64,000 bases of DNA, from the NCBI RefSeq assembly GCF_002104995.1, contig NW_024468249.1:2852001-2916000 (forward strand), given 5' to 3'. The notes beneath the pieces are model-generated. The model searched no databases. It saw nothing but the letters and a program-made list of their open reading frames with translations, and was not told the DNA's origin. Positions within the stretch are counted from its first letter, which is position 1, and the number at the start of each line of letters is the position of its first letter. Shown piece by piece: positions 10,545 through 21,647 of the stretch. Made by a program: the position numbers and the translations under genes. The stretch comes from Linderina pennispora (Eukaryota; Kickxellomycota; Kickxellomycetes; Kickxellales; Kickxellaceae).

Positions 10545-11304
10545 ACCGGCTCCCTCCGTTTCTTTCGCAGCCTAGGATGGTTGTTCTTTTTTTAGACTTT
10601 GCGAATCCTCGGTGCCACCGGATAGTCCGAGTGATCCCGGAGGGGCGATTCCAAAACAATGTTGCTGCCTCGCTCTATTCACACGCATTCGCACATTCCG
10701 ATTATTGTGTTACCTAGGTTTGATACTGCATCCCTACCCATCTTGCTGAGAAACAACAGAAAGCAATATGGTGATTGCGAGCAAGATCTGCCTGCGCATC
10801 CGCTCATTGGTGTTGAGCGGGAATGCAAACTGCCTCGAGGATGGCTACATGTACATTGAAGGCCGATTTTAGGGACTATGCTGAAACACGCTTCTAGGGC
10901 TTCGAGTATTCGCTCTGAAGACTTGCTTCTTGGCATATGCACGGGCAGAGCGGATGCCGACAGCATGTGCTATGAGCAGCAACGGCAGCAAAACAAAAAC
11001 AATCTGCCAAAGCGACGAAAAAAATGGCTTCTTGGTCGGCTGAGGTGGGACGGATGCTCCAGGCATCTGGGACAATGAGGAGAGCTTGTGGTGTTCACCA
11101 AGCGGCAGCCTACAGATGAGCTGTCCGATGGGCTTGTCGCAGGAGCCGCTGGCCGGGAAAAGTTCTGGCCGCCAGTTCAAGTGCCCATAAAATGGATGAT
11201 TTTCAAATCAAATAGTAGCGTGAGATTACGTTGTCTCGACTTTGCCACCAGTTTGCCAGCTTTAATTCATTGCTTGTTTCTATACACCCACACTACCCAG
11301 CAGC
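10545..11304. other. intergenic region
   Basis: About 760 bp between two plus-strand genes. The short frames on both strands show no conserved features. The promoter of the SF3B2 gene must lie towards 11,300. Confidence 0.4.
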
Positions 11305-13083
11305 ATGTCGTCTGTAGACGCCAAGGCCAACAACCGACCAGCACAGACCAGCAACAACAAGCGGCGGAAGAAGAAGTCGCGCAGGGAAAAGATTGCTGAG
11401 GCCGAGGCGCGCAGCCAGCGCCTGGCCGCACTGTACACAGCGACCGAACAGAAGGTGCCGAGCAATGTCCAAATCGAGTATATTGCCACTGACGAGCCTA
11501 CGCTCGACAAGCCCGAGCTGGCTGCCTTTGCGGAGGTATTCGAGCATTTCAACGCCAATGCCGCAAAATCCTTTGGTGCTCAAATAGACGAGGAAGAAGA
11601 GGCATCCAGCGAGAAGGCAGCGCCGGTACAAAAGCACGACAGCATCGAAGAGACCATAGCTGGCGACGAAACCAGCGAGAGCGAGGCCGAAGAAGACGCT
11701 GCAGATCGAAAGGAGTCGCGGCGACAGCGCAAGCGCAATCGCATGTCGGTGGCCGAGCTCAAGCAGGCGGCGGCGCGGCCTGAGGTTGTTGAATGGACAG
11801 ATATCAGTGCGCGCGACCCGCATCTGCTGGTGGCATTAAAGGCGCTGCGCAACACGGTTCCCGTGCCCGTGCACTGGGCGCAGAAGAAAAAGTATCTGCA
11901 GTACAAGCGCGGCATGGAGAAGCCGCCGTTCGAGCTGCCAGACTTCATCAAGGCCACAGGGATCATGGAGATGCGCGATGCGGCCAAGGAAAAGGAGGAT
12001 GAGAAAACGGCGGGCGCCAGGGCGCGCGAGCGGATTCAGCCGAAAATGCACAAGCTGACGCTGGATTACCAGCGTCTCCACGACGCTTTTTTCAGGTTCC
12101 AGACGCCACCCAAGAACATGACTGGGCATGGCGACTTGTTTTACGAAGGGAAGGAGTCAGACACCTCGTATAGTTTTACGCCTGGGACGCTGTCAGATGG
12201 GCTGAGGCAGGCACTTAATGTGCCGCCGCTGGCACCACCGCCATGGCTGATCAATATGCAGAGGTTTGGTCCGCCGCCGTCCTACCCGAACCTGGTAATC
12301 CCTGGTCTCAATGCGCCAATTCCACAGGGTGCCCAGTGGGGCTACCACCCGGGCGGCTGGGGCAGGCCGCCTGTAGACGAGTTTGGTCGGCCGCTATACG
12401 GTGACGTGTTTGCCGCTGCTACGGGGGAGCCCGCTGTTCCGGTGCCGATGAAAACTGGCCCCAAGAAGCATTGGGGCGATCTGGAGGCTGGGTCGTCAGA
12501 TGAAGAAGACAGCGAGAGCGAGGAGGATGAGGAGGATGAGGAGGCAGCCAGCGACGCCGCGGGCCAAGACGAAGAGGTGCCAGAAGAGGCTGCTAAACCG
12601 GAGCCAGTCGCCAGCACTTTGCCGTCTGGTCTCGAGACGCCCAGCGTTGTGCACACTCGCAAACCTGCACCGACTTCAACTAGCGATGCCGATCGCGATC
12701 TCTACACGGTGCTGAACGAACAGGCGGCGCAGCAGATGGGCGGACTGATGGGCTCGCAGTACACGTATGATGTAGGGGCAGCCTTTGACCCATCGAAGAA
12801 GGCAGCCAAGTCTGGCAGTGGACGTGCTGCGAAGCCCATGGACCGAGGTGTCGATGTCAGCCTGGACGCAGAGGAGCTCGATACCCTCGATCAGCAGAAG
12901 CTGCTGGCCAAGTATGAGGCTGCTGGTAGTACCACTGCTGGCCGAGGCGCCAGTGGCAACAGCAGACATGAGGATCTGCCAGATGCAGCGTCTGACCATG
13001 CCAAAGCTCAGACGCGCAAACGCAAGACGGCCGATGATGGTGGCAGTGCTTCGAAGCGCCGCAATAAAGAGTTCAAGTTCTGA
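11305..13083 (+). CDS. cus1: splicing factor 3b subunit 2 (SF3B2/Cus1)
   Basis: The 592-residue protein contains the DUF382 core (EWTDISARDPHLLVALKALR, VPVPVHWAQKKKYLQ, PPFELPDFIKATGI) followed by the PSP Pro-rich segment (TPGTLSDGLRQAL, PPPWLINMQRFGPPPSYP, IPGLNAPIP). Both are diagnostic of SF3B2/SAP145/Cus1. The protein is part of the U2 snRNP SF3b complex and helps bind U2 to the branch site in the nucleus. The N-terminus is Lys/Arg-rich, the central region has acidic Glu/Ser runs, and the end is basic with an NLS-like SKRRNKEF. It is longer than yeast Cus1 and shorter than human SF3B2. The frame is intact and intronless. It is convergent with the WD40 gene, only about 125 bp away. Confidence 0.95.
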   Translation: MSSVDAKANNRPAQTSNNKRRKKKSRREKIAEAEARSQRLAALYTATEQKVPSNVQIEYIATDEPTLDKPELAAFAEVFEHFNANAAKSFGAQIDEEEEASSEKAAPVQKHDSIEETIAGDETSESEAEEDAADRKESRRQRKRNRMSVAELKQAAARPEVVEWTDISARDPHLLVALKALRNTVPVPVHWAQKKKYLQYKRGMEKPPFELPDFIKATGIMEMRDAAKEKEDEKTAGARARERIQPKMHKLTLDYQRLHDAFFRFQTPPKNMTGHGDLFYEGKESDTSYSFTPGTLSDGLRQALNVPPLAPPPWLINMQRFGPPPSYPNLVIPGLNAPIPQGAQWGYHPGGWGRPPVDEFGRPLYGDVFAAATGEPAVPVPMKTGPKKHWGDLEAGSSDEEDSESEEDEEDEEAASDAAGQDEEVPEEAAKPEPVASTLPSGLETPSVVHTRKPAPTSTSDADRDLYTVLNEQAAQQMGGLMGSQYTYDVGAAFDPSKKAAKSGSGRAAKPMDRGVDVSLDAEELDTLDQQKLLAKYEAAGSTTAGRGASGNSRHEDLPDAASDHAKAQTRKRKTADDGGSASKRRNKEFKF

Positions 13084-13207
13084 AATCCACTGGTTCAATA
13101 TAACTCACGCTCACATTGGTAGTCGGTTACCAGCGACGGCAATACGCCAATGCTGCCAGGTAGCGTATTCCGTGTATGGTTTATTTAAGCTTTTGCTTGT
13201 GGAGGGG

Positions 13208-14419
13208 CTACAACTCATCTAGGCCGTCCATGAGCTCGGCAAGCTCGCGCTCCTCATCCTCCGTGAGCATTGTCTCTGCCGCCTTCTTTTGCTGCTGCCT
13301 TAGCGCGGCTAGCTCAGGCGGCACATAGCTCATGCCGCCCTTGAAATCAATCACTTCCTTGATATCCCACACCCGCAAGGTCTCGTCCAGACTTGACGAG
13401 TAGAACAGACGGCCCTGCTGCCGCAAGCACACGACATCGTCGCTGTGTGCGTGGATCTCACGAATGAGCTCCGGTGCTCCGGCGCTCACACGCCACACGG
13501 AAATGTCGCCGCCACGCGTGCCAGTGATAACCACACCGGCCTGCATAACTGGCAACACCGACGTGACAAATGCCTTGTGCTGCATGGTTATATCGGGCTT
13601 CCGTGTGTCCATATCCCACCCGACCGCAGTCTTGTCTGCCGATGCCGTCCACAGCATGTTTTCGGAAACCTTGATGTCAAAAACGTTGGTTTTGTGGTGA
13701 CCACGCTCGATCTCCCAGATCTCGTTGTCAACTTTGGCTGCCTGGCCTGTGCTGGCATCCCAGGCGCGGATCGATGCGTCTGAGCCCGTCGAATACAAGA
13801 CAGATCCTGTGCTATCGAGGGCAATTGCATAGATCTGGCCAGTGTGGTCGCCCTTGATCGTCTTAAACGGACTGATCTCGACCGGACTCTCAGCAGCCGC
13901 ATCAGTGAACAGCGTCTCAGGTAGTTTCCATATCATAACAGATTTGTCTGCCGATCCAGTGTACACCATAGGCAGTGTTGGGTGTGCAGCCATGCATTTG
14001 ACAAAGTCAGCATGGCCAGCAAGCACTGCCACGACACGGGTTGGCTGGTCCACGCACCACACCTTAACGGTCTTATCCCACGACGCCGAGAGCGCAATGC
14101 GCGAGCCGCCGACAGTGTATTTTTCGCTGAGTAGTGCCACTGCAGTCACCGGACCTGTGTGCTTGACCTGTTGTTGTTTCTGGCATTCCTTGGTCGTCAA
14201 GTTGGCTACAGCTGCTTTGTGACTGGCCAGCGCAAGCACAGCAGTCTGATCGGCAATAGCAAAGCTGAGAATCCGTCCTGGTGCCTTGACAGGGTTGCCG
14301 AGTTTCTGCCGAATAGGGTCGCGCTCCTTTGCCTCCTTGGCCTGGATCGCGTCTATCTGCTCGTCCGACAGGAACAAATTCCTATGGTCGGTTGTGGTGT
14401 TGGCGCCGGGGAATCCCAT
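13208..14419 (-). CDS. WD40-repeat protein of unknown role
   Basis: The 403-residue intact frame contains six or seven WD blades; examples are IALSASWDKTVKVW, VYTGSADKSVMIW, LYSTGSDASIRAWD, LWTASADKTAVGWD and LFYSSSLDETLRVWD. The N-terminus is charged (LSDEQIDAIQAKEAKERD) and the C-terminus is a Glu-rich acidic helix (LTEDEERELAELMDGLDEL). The propeller is certain, but I do not recognise the orthologous group and assign no process. The gene is convergent with SF3B2 on one side. Confidence 0.8.
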   Translation of the reverse strand: MGFPGANTTTDHRNLFLSDEQIDAIQAKEAKERDPIRQKLGNPVKAPGRILSFAIADQTAVLALASHKAAVANLTTKECQKQQQVKHTGPVTAVALLSEKYTVGGSRIALSASWDKTVKVWCVDQPTRVVAVLAGHADFVKCMAAHPTLPMVYTGSADKSVMIWKLPETLFTDAAAESPVEISPFKTIKGDHTGQIYAIALDSTGSVLYSTGSDASIRAWDASTGQAAKVDNEIWEIERGHHKTNVFDIKVSENMLWTASADKTAVGWDMDTRKPDITMQHKAFVTSVLPVMQAGVVITGTRGGDISVWRVSAGAPELIREIHAHSDDVVCLRQQGRLFYSSSLDETLRVWDIKEVIDFKGGMSYVPPELAALRQQQKKAAETMLTEDEERELAELMDGLDEL

Positions 14420-14794
14420 CTGGAAATTAGTGTTGTGGTTTTTAGAAAATGTGTTGGCAGTGGAGAGAGCGAGGAATCATTCATAAGCACTCCAACCCGC
14501 CCAGCGCAAATATCAACAAGCCGCATTCTGAGATCAGCCGTCGGATTTGGGATCACAGGAGATCTAGTGCATTTTTCTTTAGTAGAATATCTTCTGTAAA
14601 TGACGTCTATGTTGGCCACCCATGCGCGCTGTCTACTGCCAGCTGTTGCCCCTCTCATCGGAGTCCACAGTAATAACAAATAAGGCAGCTATGTCGCATA
14701 AACCTACATCCACGCACAGACCCTGCATGTCTTTGATACCAAATTCTGGACCTTGCCTACATTCTGCATAACAGCACCCACAGTCTTTTTTAAA
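14420..14794. promoter_or_regulatory. divergent promoter region
   Basis: About 375 bp separate the start of the minus-strand WD40 gene and the small plus-strand gene. No individual element is convincing. Confidence 0.4.
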
Positions 14795-15094
14795 ATGTCT
14801 TTCGGAGGTGGGTTCCCCGGCCTAGGCGGCCAAGGTGGCCAAGGTGGCCAAGGCGGCCAGACCAACAACACACTCCCGTCAATCCCGAATATCATCTCGG
14901 GCCTGATGGGGAACAGCACCGTTACGCCATTCGTGGACTTTGTCGAATGTATCGTCGAGCATGTCAGAGAGGCGCGCGAGGAAGGGGCAAATATTCCAGA
15001 TCGAGCGGTCATGCTGATCATCATTCTGACACGCCTTGCAACCCAGATCCCAGGCGTCAGCCAAATGCTTCAACAGTTCATGGGCAATGGTTGA
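14795..15094 (+). CDS. small Gly/Gln-rich hypothetical protein
   Basis: The frame gives 99 residues from the ATG at 14795 (the frame is open a little further upstream). The N-terminus MSFGGGFPGLGGQ continues with GGQ units encoded by a short tandem DNA repeat (14820-14865). The rest looks like an amphipathic, possibly helical segment (FVDFVECIVEHVREAREE, AVMLIIILTRLATQIPG). There is no signal peptide. I do not recognise the family. The ORF looks coding because of its compositional change and clean frame, but an unrecognised splice partner is possible. Confidence 0.5.
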   Translation: MSFGGGFPGLGGQGGQGGQGGQTNNTLPSIPNIISGLMGNSTVTPFVDFVECIVEHVREAREEGANIPDRAVMLIIILTRLATQIPGVSQMLQQFMGNG

Positions 15095-15197
15095 GGCTGC
15101 CCGGTATGTGGGTCGGATATCCACTACTCAGCGGCTCTCGACATTACTCTTCCACAAAACTCGTAAGATAGAAACACATCTGCCGAATAAACTATAT

Positions 15198-16649
15198 TTA
15201 GATATACAGGGCGTTTGCATCCATATACAGGGATTCTGTTACAGAGCGCTGCGCTGACCGATTCTGCGGATGGCCATGATCTGCTTCTGCCCATGCGTAT
15301 GCACCGACCTCAGTACCCATGCGATCCTCGGCTTCCTCCAGGGAGCATGTATCACGCAATTGAATGAGCCGCTTGATTGCGTGCGGCAAGAGCACCTCAT
15401 GGTTAAATCCCACTACAAGGTTGCCAGATTGCACCGTGGTTGCGGGACGGCGTGCTTGCTTCGCTGACTCTGGTATTTTTGTAGGCATCATCTCAGCCAG
15501 ATCGCCGAGTGCTGCCTTTGGAGGTGTTTTGAACCATTTGCCCAGCAGTCGGCCGATAAAGTCAAATTCGAGGCCATTCAAATGCCCTCTGCGCACACGC
15601 GACATAAGCTGTCTCTTTTTTACTCTGTCCCCTCCAAAGAAAATACCCAGACGGTCCTCGGTCTTAGACAGCTCAGCAACATTGTCCATCGGGCAACTAT
15701 GCAAGTCGTCCAGGAAGCCCCTGACCTTCTCCAGATCGCTGACAAGGTAATCGAAAGTCTTTAGGTCATCCTCAAACTCCTGGTCAATGTCTGCACTCTC
15801 CAGCTCTGCTTTACATCCACTTGGCTCAGCCTCTGCAGGTATGTCTCCTATAAGCTGAAGCACGCCTAGATCGCACGTATAGAATCCTGATTCATACTGT
15901 GTAAAGATGCGCCTGCGGTCCACTTGTGCCACTGTAGCCATCAAAAAACTCCACTCTAAACCGATGCTCGCCTACTCGCGATGTGATGCGTGCTGGATAA
16001 TACTTACGCAGGTAGTACGCCATCACAAGCTCACCCGGTATCTGCAGTGACTGGAGAGCATCAGTCATCAGTACCAGCAAGGTTTCTGTATACACGGTAC
16101 ATCTGACTTTGCCTTGCCTAACGATACACGCTTGCGCTTGCGGCCTTTTTTGTGCTTGTTCGCCTTATTGAGCTCAGCAGAGTGGGGGGTTGAAGCATGG
16201 GCATTCTGCTGCTGCCTGCTTACGACTGGCGTTTTCAGCAGCGAGAGGGCGTCCGGGAACTCGCTGTCGCTGGCAGAATCGAGGCTCAGCGTATCATCGG
16301 TTAATGACCCGGCAGTCCGCTTCGCTGATAGTGGTGCGCTTGTCGTTGTTGTTGCACTCTGCGCTTTCCGCAGTATACCTAGAATGAGATTAGCAAATAA
16401 GCGAGGTACGGGCTTGACTCAAGTGAATTCCGCTAGTGGCTGTGCACTGCGATAAAACGCGTAGGCGTTGAGTGCAGACTTTGCTGATGCGTGTACCTCT
16501 TGGGGGTAGTCATAGGGTTCTGCTCTATGTGCAGGGCTGCTGGCGCTTCTGCTGGCAGATAGGTAGCTTCTTGTCCATGCTGTCGCCTCCTGGTCCTGAA
16601 TTGGCATGGACTGGCGCTGGTTTATTGTCAGTGGATGTGGAATTGTCAT
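15198..16649 (-). CDS. Tudor-like domain protein, multi-exon with frameshift
   Basis: Three coding blocks can be followed on the minus strand. The first (about 16649-16420) is Ser/Ala-rich. The second (about 16380-16101) has a basic patch GRKRKRVSLGKAK and acidic Ser-rich runs. A probable 50-nt intron at 16051-16100 follows, starting gtac, with a good branch-like tactgat and ending ctccag. The third block contains GELVMAYYLRKYYPARI then FRVEFFDG and RRRIFTQYESGFYTC, which resembles a Tudor barrel of the Crb2/53BP1 type (methyl-lysine reader in DNA-damage signalling). This identification is tentative. Near 15940 the frame must shift by one base after FRVEFFDG. The C-terminal block (NHEVLLPHAIKRLIQL) is not recognised. 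Further 5' exons may lie at 16.8-17.6 kb. Confidence 0.5.
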
Positions 16650-16796
16650 CGTGAACAGCAACCATTGCGAAATGCAAGAAAAAGGCACCAACATAAAGCA
16701 AAGCGTCCCGTTCTCGCACCTCAGTGACGTATCTGCTTCTGGCTCACCACTGGATTTTTATCATGCAAAATGGACAAGGGACAACTAATCGGCTGA

Positions 16797-17599
16797 GTGG
16801 CTGATCATCGATTACAGACCAAGCAGGCTCTGTGCCTGCTGTGCATAGGAAGGCCATTCAGGACGTGCCGAAACGATGGCAAGCATAGAAGATCGATCAA
16901 GAATGTTGCAGTGGGAGAGGCTGGTGGGCGCCTGCTAGTGGTGGAGAGGGACCATGCCGTAGCGGTCTTGGGTGGACATCACGGATCGTCGGATCCACAG
17001 TGTCCCCACGATCCCTGCCGTCCTATCCCCCATCTTGATAGAAGCCTGCTGCATATCACATGCTTGCGACAGGTTCAAATGGTCCTGGTCTGCTCCTTTT
17101 GCAGGGATAGGCTATGGCCACCTACGTTTCAGCAAGCGGGTTTCCCACGAACTGTTGTGCCGGAACATCCGCTGCTGCAGTTTGTAGACCATTTGCTTAT
17201 GCGCACTCCGATGTCTGTGGGAGCGCAGCGATGAAGGAGAAGCAGGCTTGGAGTCTACAAGAATCTTACCTTGCTAGATGCAGTCTTGAGGCTAAATGAG
17301 CCTTTTTCTCCTAGCAAATCTGAGCACATGGAGGTGGATGGCCAGGTTTCGTCGTAGACTTTGCAGTGGTCTTGGGTTCGCTGATCATACATGCCACGAA
17401 GAAAATGGGGGATATGAGAGACAAGCAGGGGATCTACAGTGTTTATATGATGGCTCTGGACGGAGGCTGTAACATGTGGATCATTTGCTGGTTTTAGGGA
17501 GTTTGTGAAATTTTGTTCATGTATGAAAGGGCAACGAAAAAAGGTGTTGGGAGTTGCATTCGGAAACATTTGCGTAGCTGAGGGGGCATGGCTCTTCAA
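16797..17599 (-). other. possible 5' exons of the Tudor-like gene
   Basis: A frame at 17255-17599 ends in LKTASSK followed by GTAAGAT, a good splice donor. Further downstream on the minus strand, coding-like blocks can be read in different frames, for example SSLRSHRHRSAHKQMVYKL and IVGTLWIRRSVMSTQDRYG. They cannot be joined with confidence. They could be exons, or a coding region broken by one-base insertions as elsewhere in this window. Confidence 0.25.
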
Positions 17600-17980
17600 A
17601 TTCCCGGCTCACATGGGTGATGGGCATTGAGACATCCTATTCGAAGACGAGCACTTGATTTATTGTTCTCTATTCCCGACTAGCCCGGCCAGTCTGAGCT
17701 GTGAGGCTGTGCGGCACAAGCACACAATTGCGAACTGCATGTGGAGGGTGGTCCTGGTATAAAGCAGCTATTGTTTGCAACCATTTCTTCTTTTACCTAA
17801 CTTCCTACCACCGCCTCCTCGTACCACCGCCTCCTTCTACTCCCACGACCTCCTAGCGCACACCCTGCCTCTTCTCTTTCGGCTTGCCCTTTTCTCTCCT
17901 ATACCTTGAACCCCTCCCACTAGCATCCTACCCGGTTTTGATATAGCTCGTCCCTTTCCCCCAACTTCGACTTTCCACTC
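17600..17980. promoter_or_regulatory. promoter region of subtilase 1
   Basis: A TATA-like ggtataaagc lies at about 17756-17765, some 220 bp before the start codon, and a long C/T-rich tract (about 17790-17970) precedes the ATG. This arrangement fits a strong fungal promoter for a secreted enzyme. Confidence 0.5.
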
Positions 17981-20668
17981 ATGAAATTTACCTCAAGCAT
18001 TCTCTTGCTGACATTTGTCTGCTTGAGCCAGCCGTCCGCGCATGCCGCGGGCGTAGACATCCAGGCTGCTATCCAGAAGGTAATGCAGTATCCGAGTGGC
18101 GTAAATGTTAAGGCAGGCTCCTATATTGTCGAGCTCGATGGCACTCCCGGCAACACCAACATCCAGGCAATCACCAACAGTGTCGCTTCCAGCTTTACAT
18201 CTAACTTTGCGCCCTCGGCCCCCAAATTCACCATTGGAAAGCACTTCACAGAGCTATTCAATGGCTTTACTTTGCATGCCAACAAGGACTTTGATCCGAT
18301 CCAGATTGCCTCAATCCCAGGAGTCAAGCGTGTATGGCCGAACCGTATTCGCAAACTGCAGTATCAGGCATCGCCAACAAACATCACATATCCGTACCTG
18401 CATCATGCTACTGGGGTTGATGCTGTTGTGCAGAACCTCGGGTTCACTGGAAAGGGCGTCAAGATCGGTGTTATTGACAGCGGCGTCGATTTCAACCATC
18501 CCGAACTCGGCAACTGCTGGAAGACCTTTGGCTGTATGTGGCAGTTCGGTGCTGATCTTGTTGGAGACGACTTTAACCCGAACGACCCAGTCCCTGTTGT
18601 CAAGCCTGGGCCACACCCAATGGATTGCATGGGCCACGGAACTCACGTTGCTGGCATCATCGCTGGCCAAGGACCTCAAGTGATTGGTGTTGCTCAAGAT
18701 GCCACCATGGGCATGTATCGCGTGTTTGGCTGTCCCAAGAATGGCACCGAGCCGACCACATCGGACGAATTCATCATTGCCGGAGTTGAGGCTGCTTACA
18801 AGGAAGGCGCCGACATTATCTCGCTGTCGCTGGGCGGCGGTGGCTGGCCCGAGGACCCAACATCAGTTGCCTGCTCAAACATGGTCAAGAAGGGTATCAT
18901 CGTCGTTGTGGCCAATGGCAATGACGGCGACGCTGGTCTGTTCACTGCTGGATCTCCGGGGCTCGGTCATGGCGTAATCAGCGTTGGATCAGTCGACAAT
19001 TGGAACATAACCGGGAATGCCATTGACGTGGTATCAGGTGCTGGCACCAAGAAGTTGCTGGCATCGACGCCAGCAAACGGAGATTTTCCGTTTGTCTTTG
19101 AAAACAATGTGCCACTGGTCACCGTCGTCGACTCTGCAAACAGCAAGCTGGGCTGCGCCACGATCAGCCAGGACCTGAAGGGCAAGGTTGCGCTTATCCA
19201 GCGTGGCAATTGCACGTTCAACGAGAAAGCAGCAAATGCCCAGGCTGCTGGGGCAGCTGGAGTAATCGTCTACAACAACGCACCTGGTATGATGAGTCCA
19301 TCGGTTACGGACCCCAGCGTTACTATTCCGGTTGTTATCATTACTCAAGAAGACGGCGCGTATGCTGTCAGTGCCTTGGCCAGCGGGAATGTTACTGTTA
19401 AGGCGCCCAAGAGCAACGTTGCCACAGTACCTGCTACGACCGGTGGCGAGATGTCAGATTTCAGCTCGTATGGTCCGTCACCGGAGCTGGATATCGCACC
19501 TATTGTTTCCGCTCCTGGCGGCAACATCTATTCGACATATCCGCTGAAACTTGGCGGCTACATATCAATGTCTGGAACCTCAATGGCCACACCGTACATC
19601 TCGGGTACTGCTGCTCTGTTCAAGCAAGCACATCCGAAATACAGTGTCGACCAACTACGCCAGGCCCTTTCTACTACTGCCAAGCCTCGCAGCGACAAGA
19701 CCACTGGCAAGAACATCCACCCGTACTGGAGCGGCAGCGGCCTGGTCAACATCTTTGACGCTATCAATTCGCGTGTTGAGTTTTCGCCGTCAGCGCTTGC
19801 GCTCAACAACACCATGAGTGGGCCGCTCAGCTCTGTGTTTGGCTCAATGATGGGGTACTTCCCTCGCTGGTCTGTACGCAGAGTGTCGATCAAGAACACC
19901 GACCCACATAAGGCGGCCCGCATCTCCTTCAGCAACTCTGTTGCAGACTCACTCACACCATGGGCGGCTGATGGTACGTTCAACCCGAAACCTCGTGTTT
20001 GGCCTGCAGACACAACGGCTCAGACTGGCTGGAGCACTATGCCCCAGGCATATGCACCTGAACTTCACAGTAACAACCTGGTTGGTCCTGGCCAGACACG
20101 CAATATTGCTGTTGTAATCACTGCCCCGTATGGCCTGAAGGACTCTGAGCGCTGGTTCTACGGCGGATTCCTGAACTTCACCATGTCCTGGGGTGACAAG
20201 TCCAATGGTGCCTCTTCATTTGTTATTCCATATGCTGGGTTTAACGGCAACTATCGCCAGCTTGATGTGCTTGCTGACCCATCCGAGGGATTCCCACTGC
20301 TAGCCGATGCAAGCGGCAATGTAACCACAGCACCTGTCACTGAAAAGACCCCACAGGTCTTCAACTTCCGTCTTGAGCTTCCATCACGCCTTGTCTCAAT
20401 CACGCTGCAAGATTCAAAGAAGAAGACGATGGGGTATCTTCCAGGCGGCTACCTTGAGTACGTCTCGCGCAACCTGCAGACCCCAGAAACCTTCATGTAC
20501 TCGGCTGTGGCCAACGGCACAGTATTCAAGGATACGCTGATGACCCAGCGGGTGAAGGTCCCTGCTGGCCAGTACCAGATCAATCTGAATGCACTTCGTC
20601 CGCTCGGAAACCCCAAGAACCCCAAGGACTACCAGGCTTGGATATCACCTGCGATCTCATTTGCGTAA
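17981..20668 (+). CDS. secreted subtilisin-like serine protease 1 (S8, PA insert)
   Basis: The 895-residue protein has a signal peptide (MKFTSSILLLTFVCLSQPSA), then an I9-like propeptide (SYIVELDG). The S8 catalytic domain follows, with Asp166 in VIDSGVDFNHPE, His219 in GHGTHVAGIIAG, the oxyanion Asn314 in ANGNDG and Ser534 in SGTSMATPYISG. A PA (protease-associated) domain is inserted at about 375-470 (GCATISQDLKGKVALIQRGN). The C-terminal third is beta-rich and resembles the Fn3-like part of C5a-peptidase/Vpr-type subtilases. All catalytic residues are present, so it should be an active extracellular endopeptidase made as a zymogen. It is the first of three tandem paralogues, and two tracts are identical at DNA level to subtilase 2. 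Confidence 0.95.
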   Translation: MKFTSSILLLTFVCLSQPSAHAAGVDIQAAIQKVMQYPSGVNVKAGSYIVELDGTPGNTNIQAITNSVASSFTSNFAPSAPKFTIGKHFTELFNGFTLHANKDFDPIQIASIPGVKRVWPNRIRKLQYQASPTNITYPYLHHATGVDAVVQNLGFTGKGVKIGVIDSGVDFNHPELGNCWKTFGCMWQFGADLVGDDFNPNDPVPVVKPGPHPMDCMGHGTHVAGIIAGQGPQVIGVAQDATMGMYRVFGCPKNGTEPTTSDEFIIAGVEAAYKEGADIISLSLGGGGWPEDPTSVACSNMVKKGIIVVVANGNDGDAGLFTAGSPGLGHGVISVGSVDNWNITGNAIDVVSGAGTKKLLASTPANGDFPFVFENNVPLVTVVDSANSKLGCATISQDLKGKVALIQRGNCTFNEKAANAQAAGAAGVIVYNNAPGMMSPSVTDPSVTIPVVIITQEDGAYAVSALASGNVTVKAPKSNVATVPATTGGEMSDFSSYGPSPELDIAPIVSAPGGNIYSTYPLKLGGYISMSGTSMATPYISGTAALFKQAHPKYSVDQLRQALSTTAKPRSDKTTGKNIHPYWSGSGLVNIFDAINSRVEFSPSALALNNTMSGPLSSVFGSMMGYFPRWSVRRVSIKNTDPHKAARISFSNSVADSLTPWAADGTFNPKPRVWPADTTAQTGWSTMPQAYAPELHSNNLVGPGQTRNIAVVITAPYGLKDSERWFYGGFLNFTMSWGDKSNGASSFVIPYAGFNGNYRQLDVLADPSEGFPLLADASGNVTTAPVTEKTPQVFNFRLELPSRLVSITLQDSKKKTMGYLPGGYLEYVSRNLQTPETFMYSAVANGTVFKDTLMTQRVKVPAGQYQINLNALRPLGNPKNPKDYQAWISPAISFA

Positions 20669-21647
20669 GCTGTATTTTACATGGCAATAAACAAGCATGA
20701 GCATGGTGTGCGTTTCAAATGAAAATACCCGAAGACCATGATCGAGTTTGCATTGGCCGACCAACACTTGCTCGTGGGAAACGGAGCTGAGCAGACCGGC
20801 AGCAAGTGCCGGAATCGCCTACTGGGCACCTGAACATCTCTTGGATTAGCACCAGGCAAAAACAGGTATTGCTGCCTTCGATTTTCAGACAAAACAACCA
20901 CACATGGTCAAACAAAAAGGTGAAATCGTGTTTTTGGCAACCCATCGATGGGCATGCCCTCGTTTCTGAAATTGGAGGAGTAAAGTGATCATGAGAACTT
21001 TGCCCATGTTTTGGCCACGTATTTCTGCAGCCTATTGATAACAGCCGAGGTGCGCCTACAAACAGGCAACTTGTGTTTGTGCTCTGGGCCTGGGGGTACA
21101 GCCGGATATTCCAGCTCGGCATATTTATTTTTGAGGGACAATTTGCGGCAGCAATTATATATTGCTGCACTCATAAAGCCCGCCTCAAGCATTTTTATTA
21201 TCGAATTGCAATATTGCAGGACTATCGGTGCACGAATATTCACATTCATGCGCCCTGTGGTCCCTTCTAATGGAACCAGTTTCATGCAGCCCGTGAAGAG
21301 ACCGCTCACTGTGGGAAAGAACTGTGAGAGCAGAATGGGCTGCTTGTCTAGGGACTGCGGGGACAGCTGACTGGCAGGCTTGATGATCCAACGCAGGGAA
21401 TCTTCTGTGCTCCAAGCACATATGCATGGCTCGCCAAAACCAGGTAGAATGTTGCGAGAGCCCTGGCCAGCACAATTTCATGCGAGATGCTTTTCCCAGA
21501 GAGAAGGCACCTCCTCGATGACCAGCACTATCGAATTGACAGCCTATAAAATCCAGAAAAATTTCGCTGCATCTGGACATCGACATTCATCAGCCGCTAT
21601 TCCTATTTTTGCTACTTCCTGAAACCCGCCATATTAATTCATCAAAT
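20669..21647. other. spacer between subtilases 1 and 2
   Basis: About 980 bp without a supported gene. A TATA-like cctataaaatcc lies at 21542-21553, about 100 bp before the start of subtilase 2. Confidence 0.45.
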
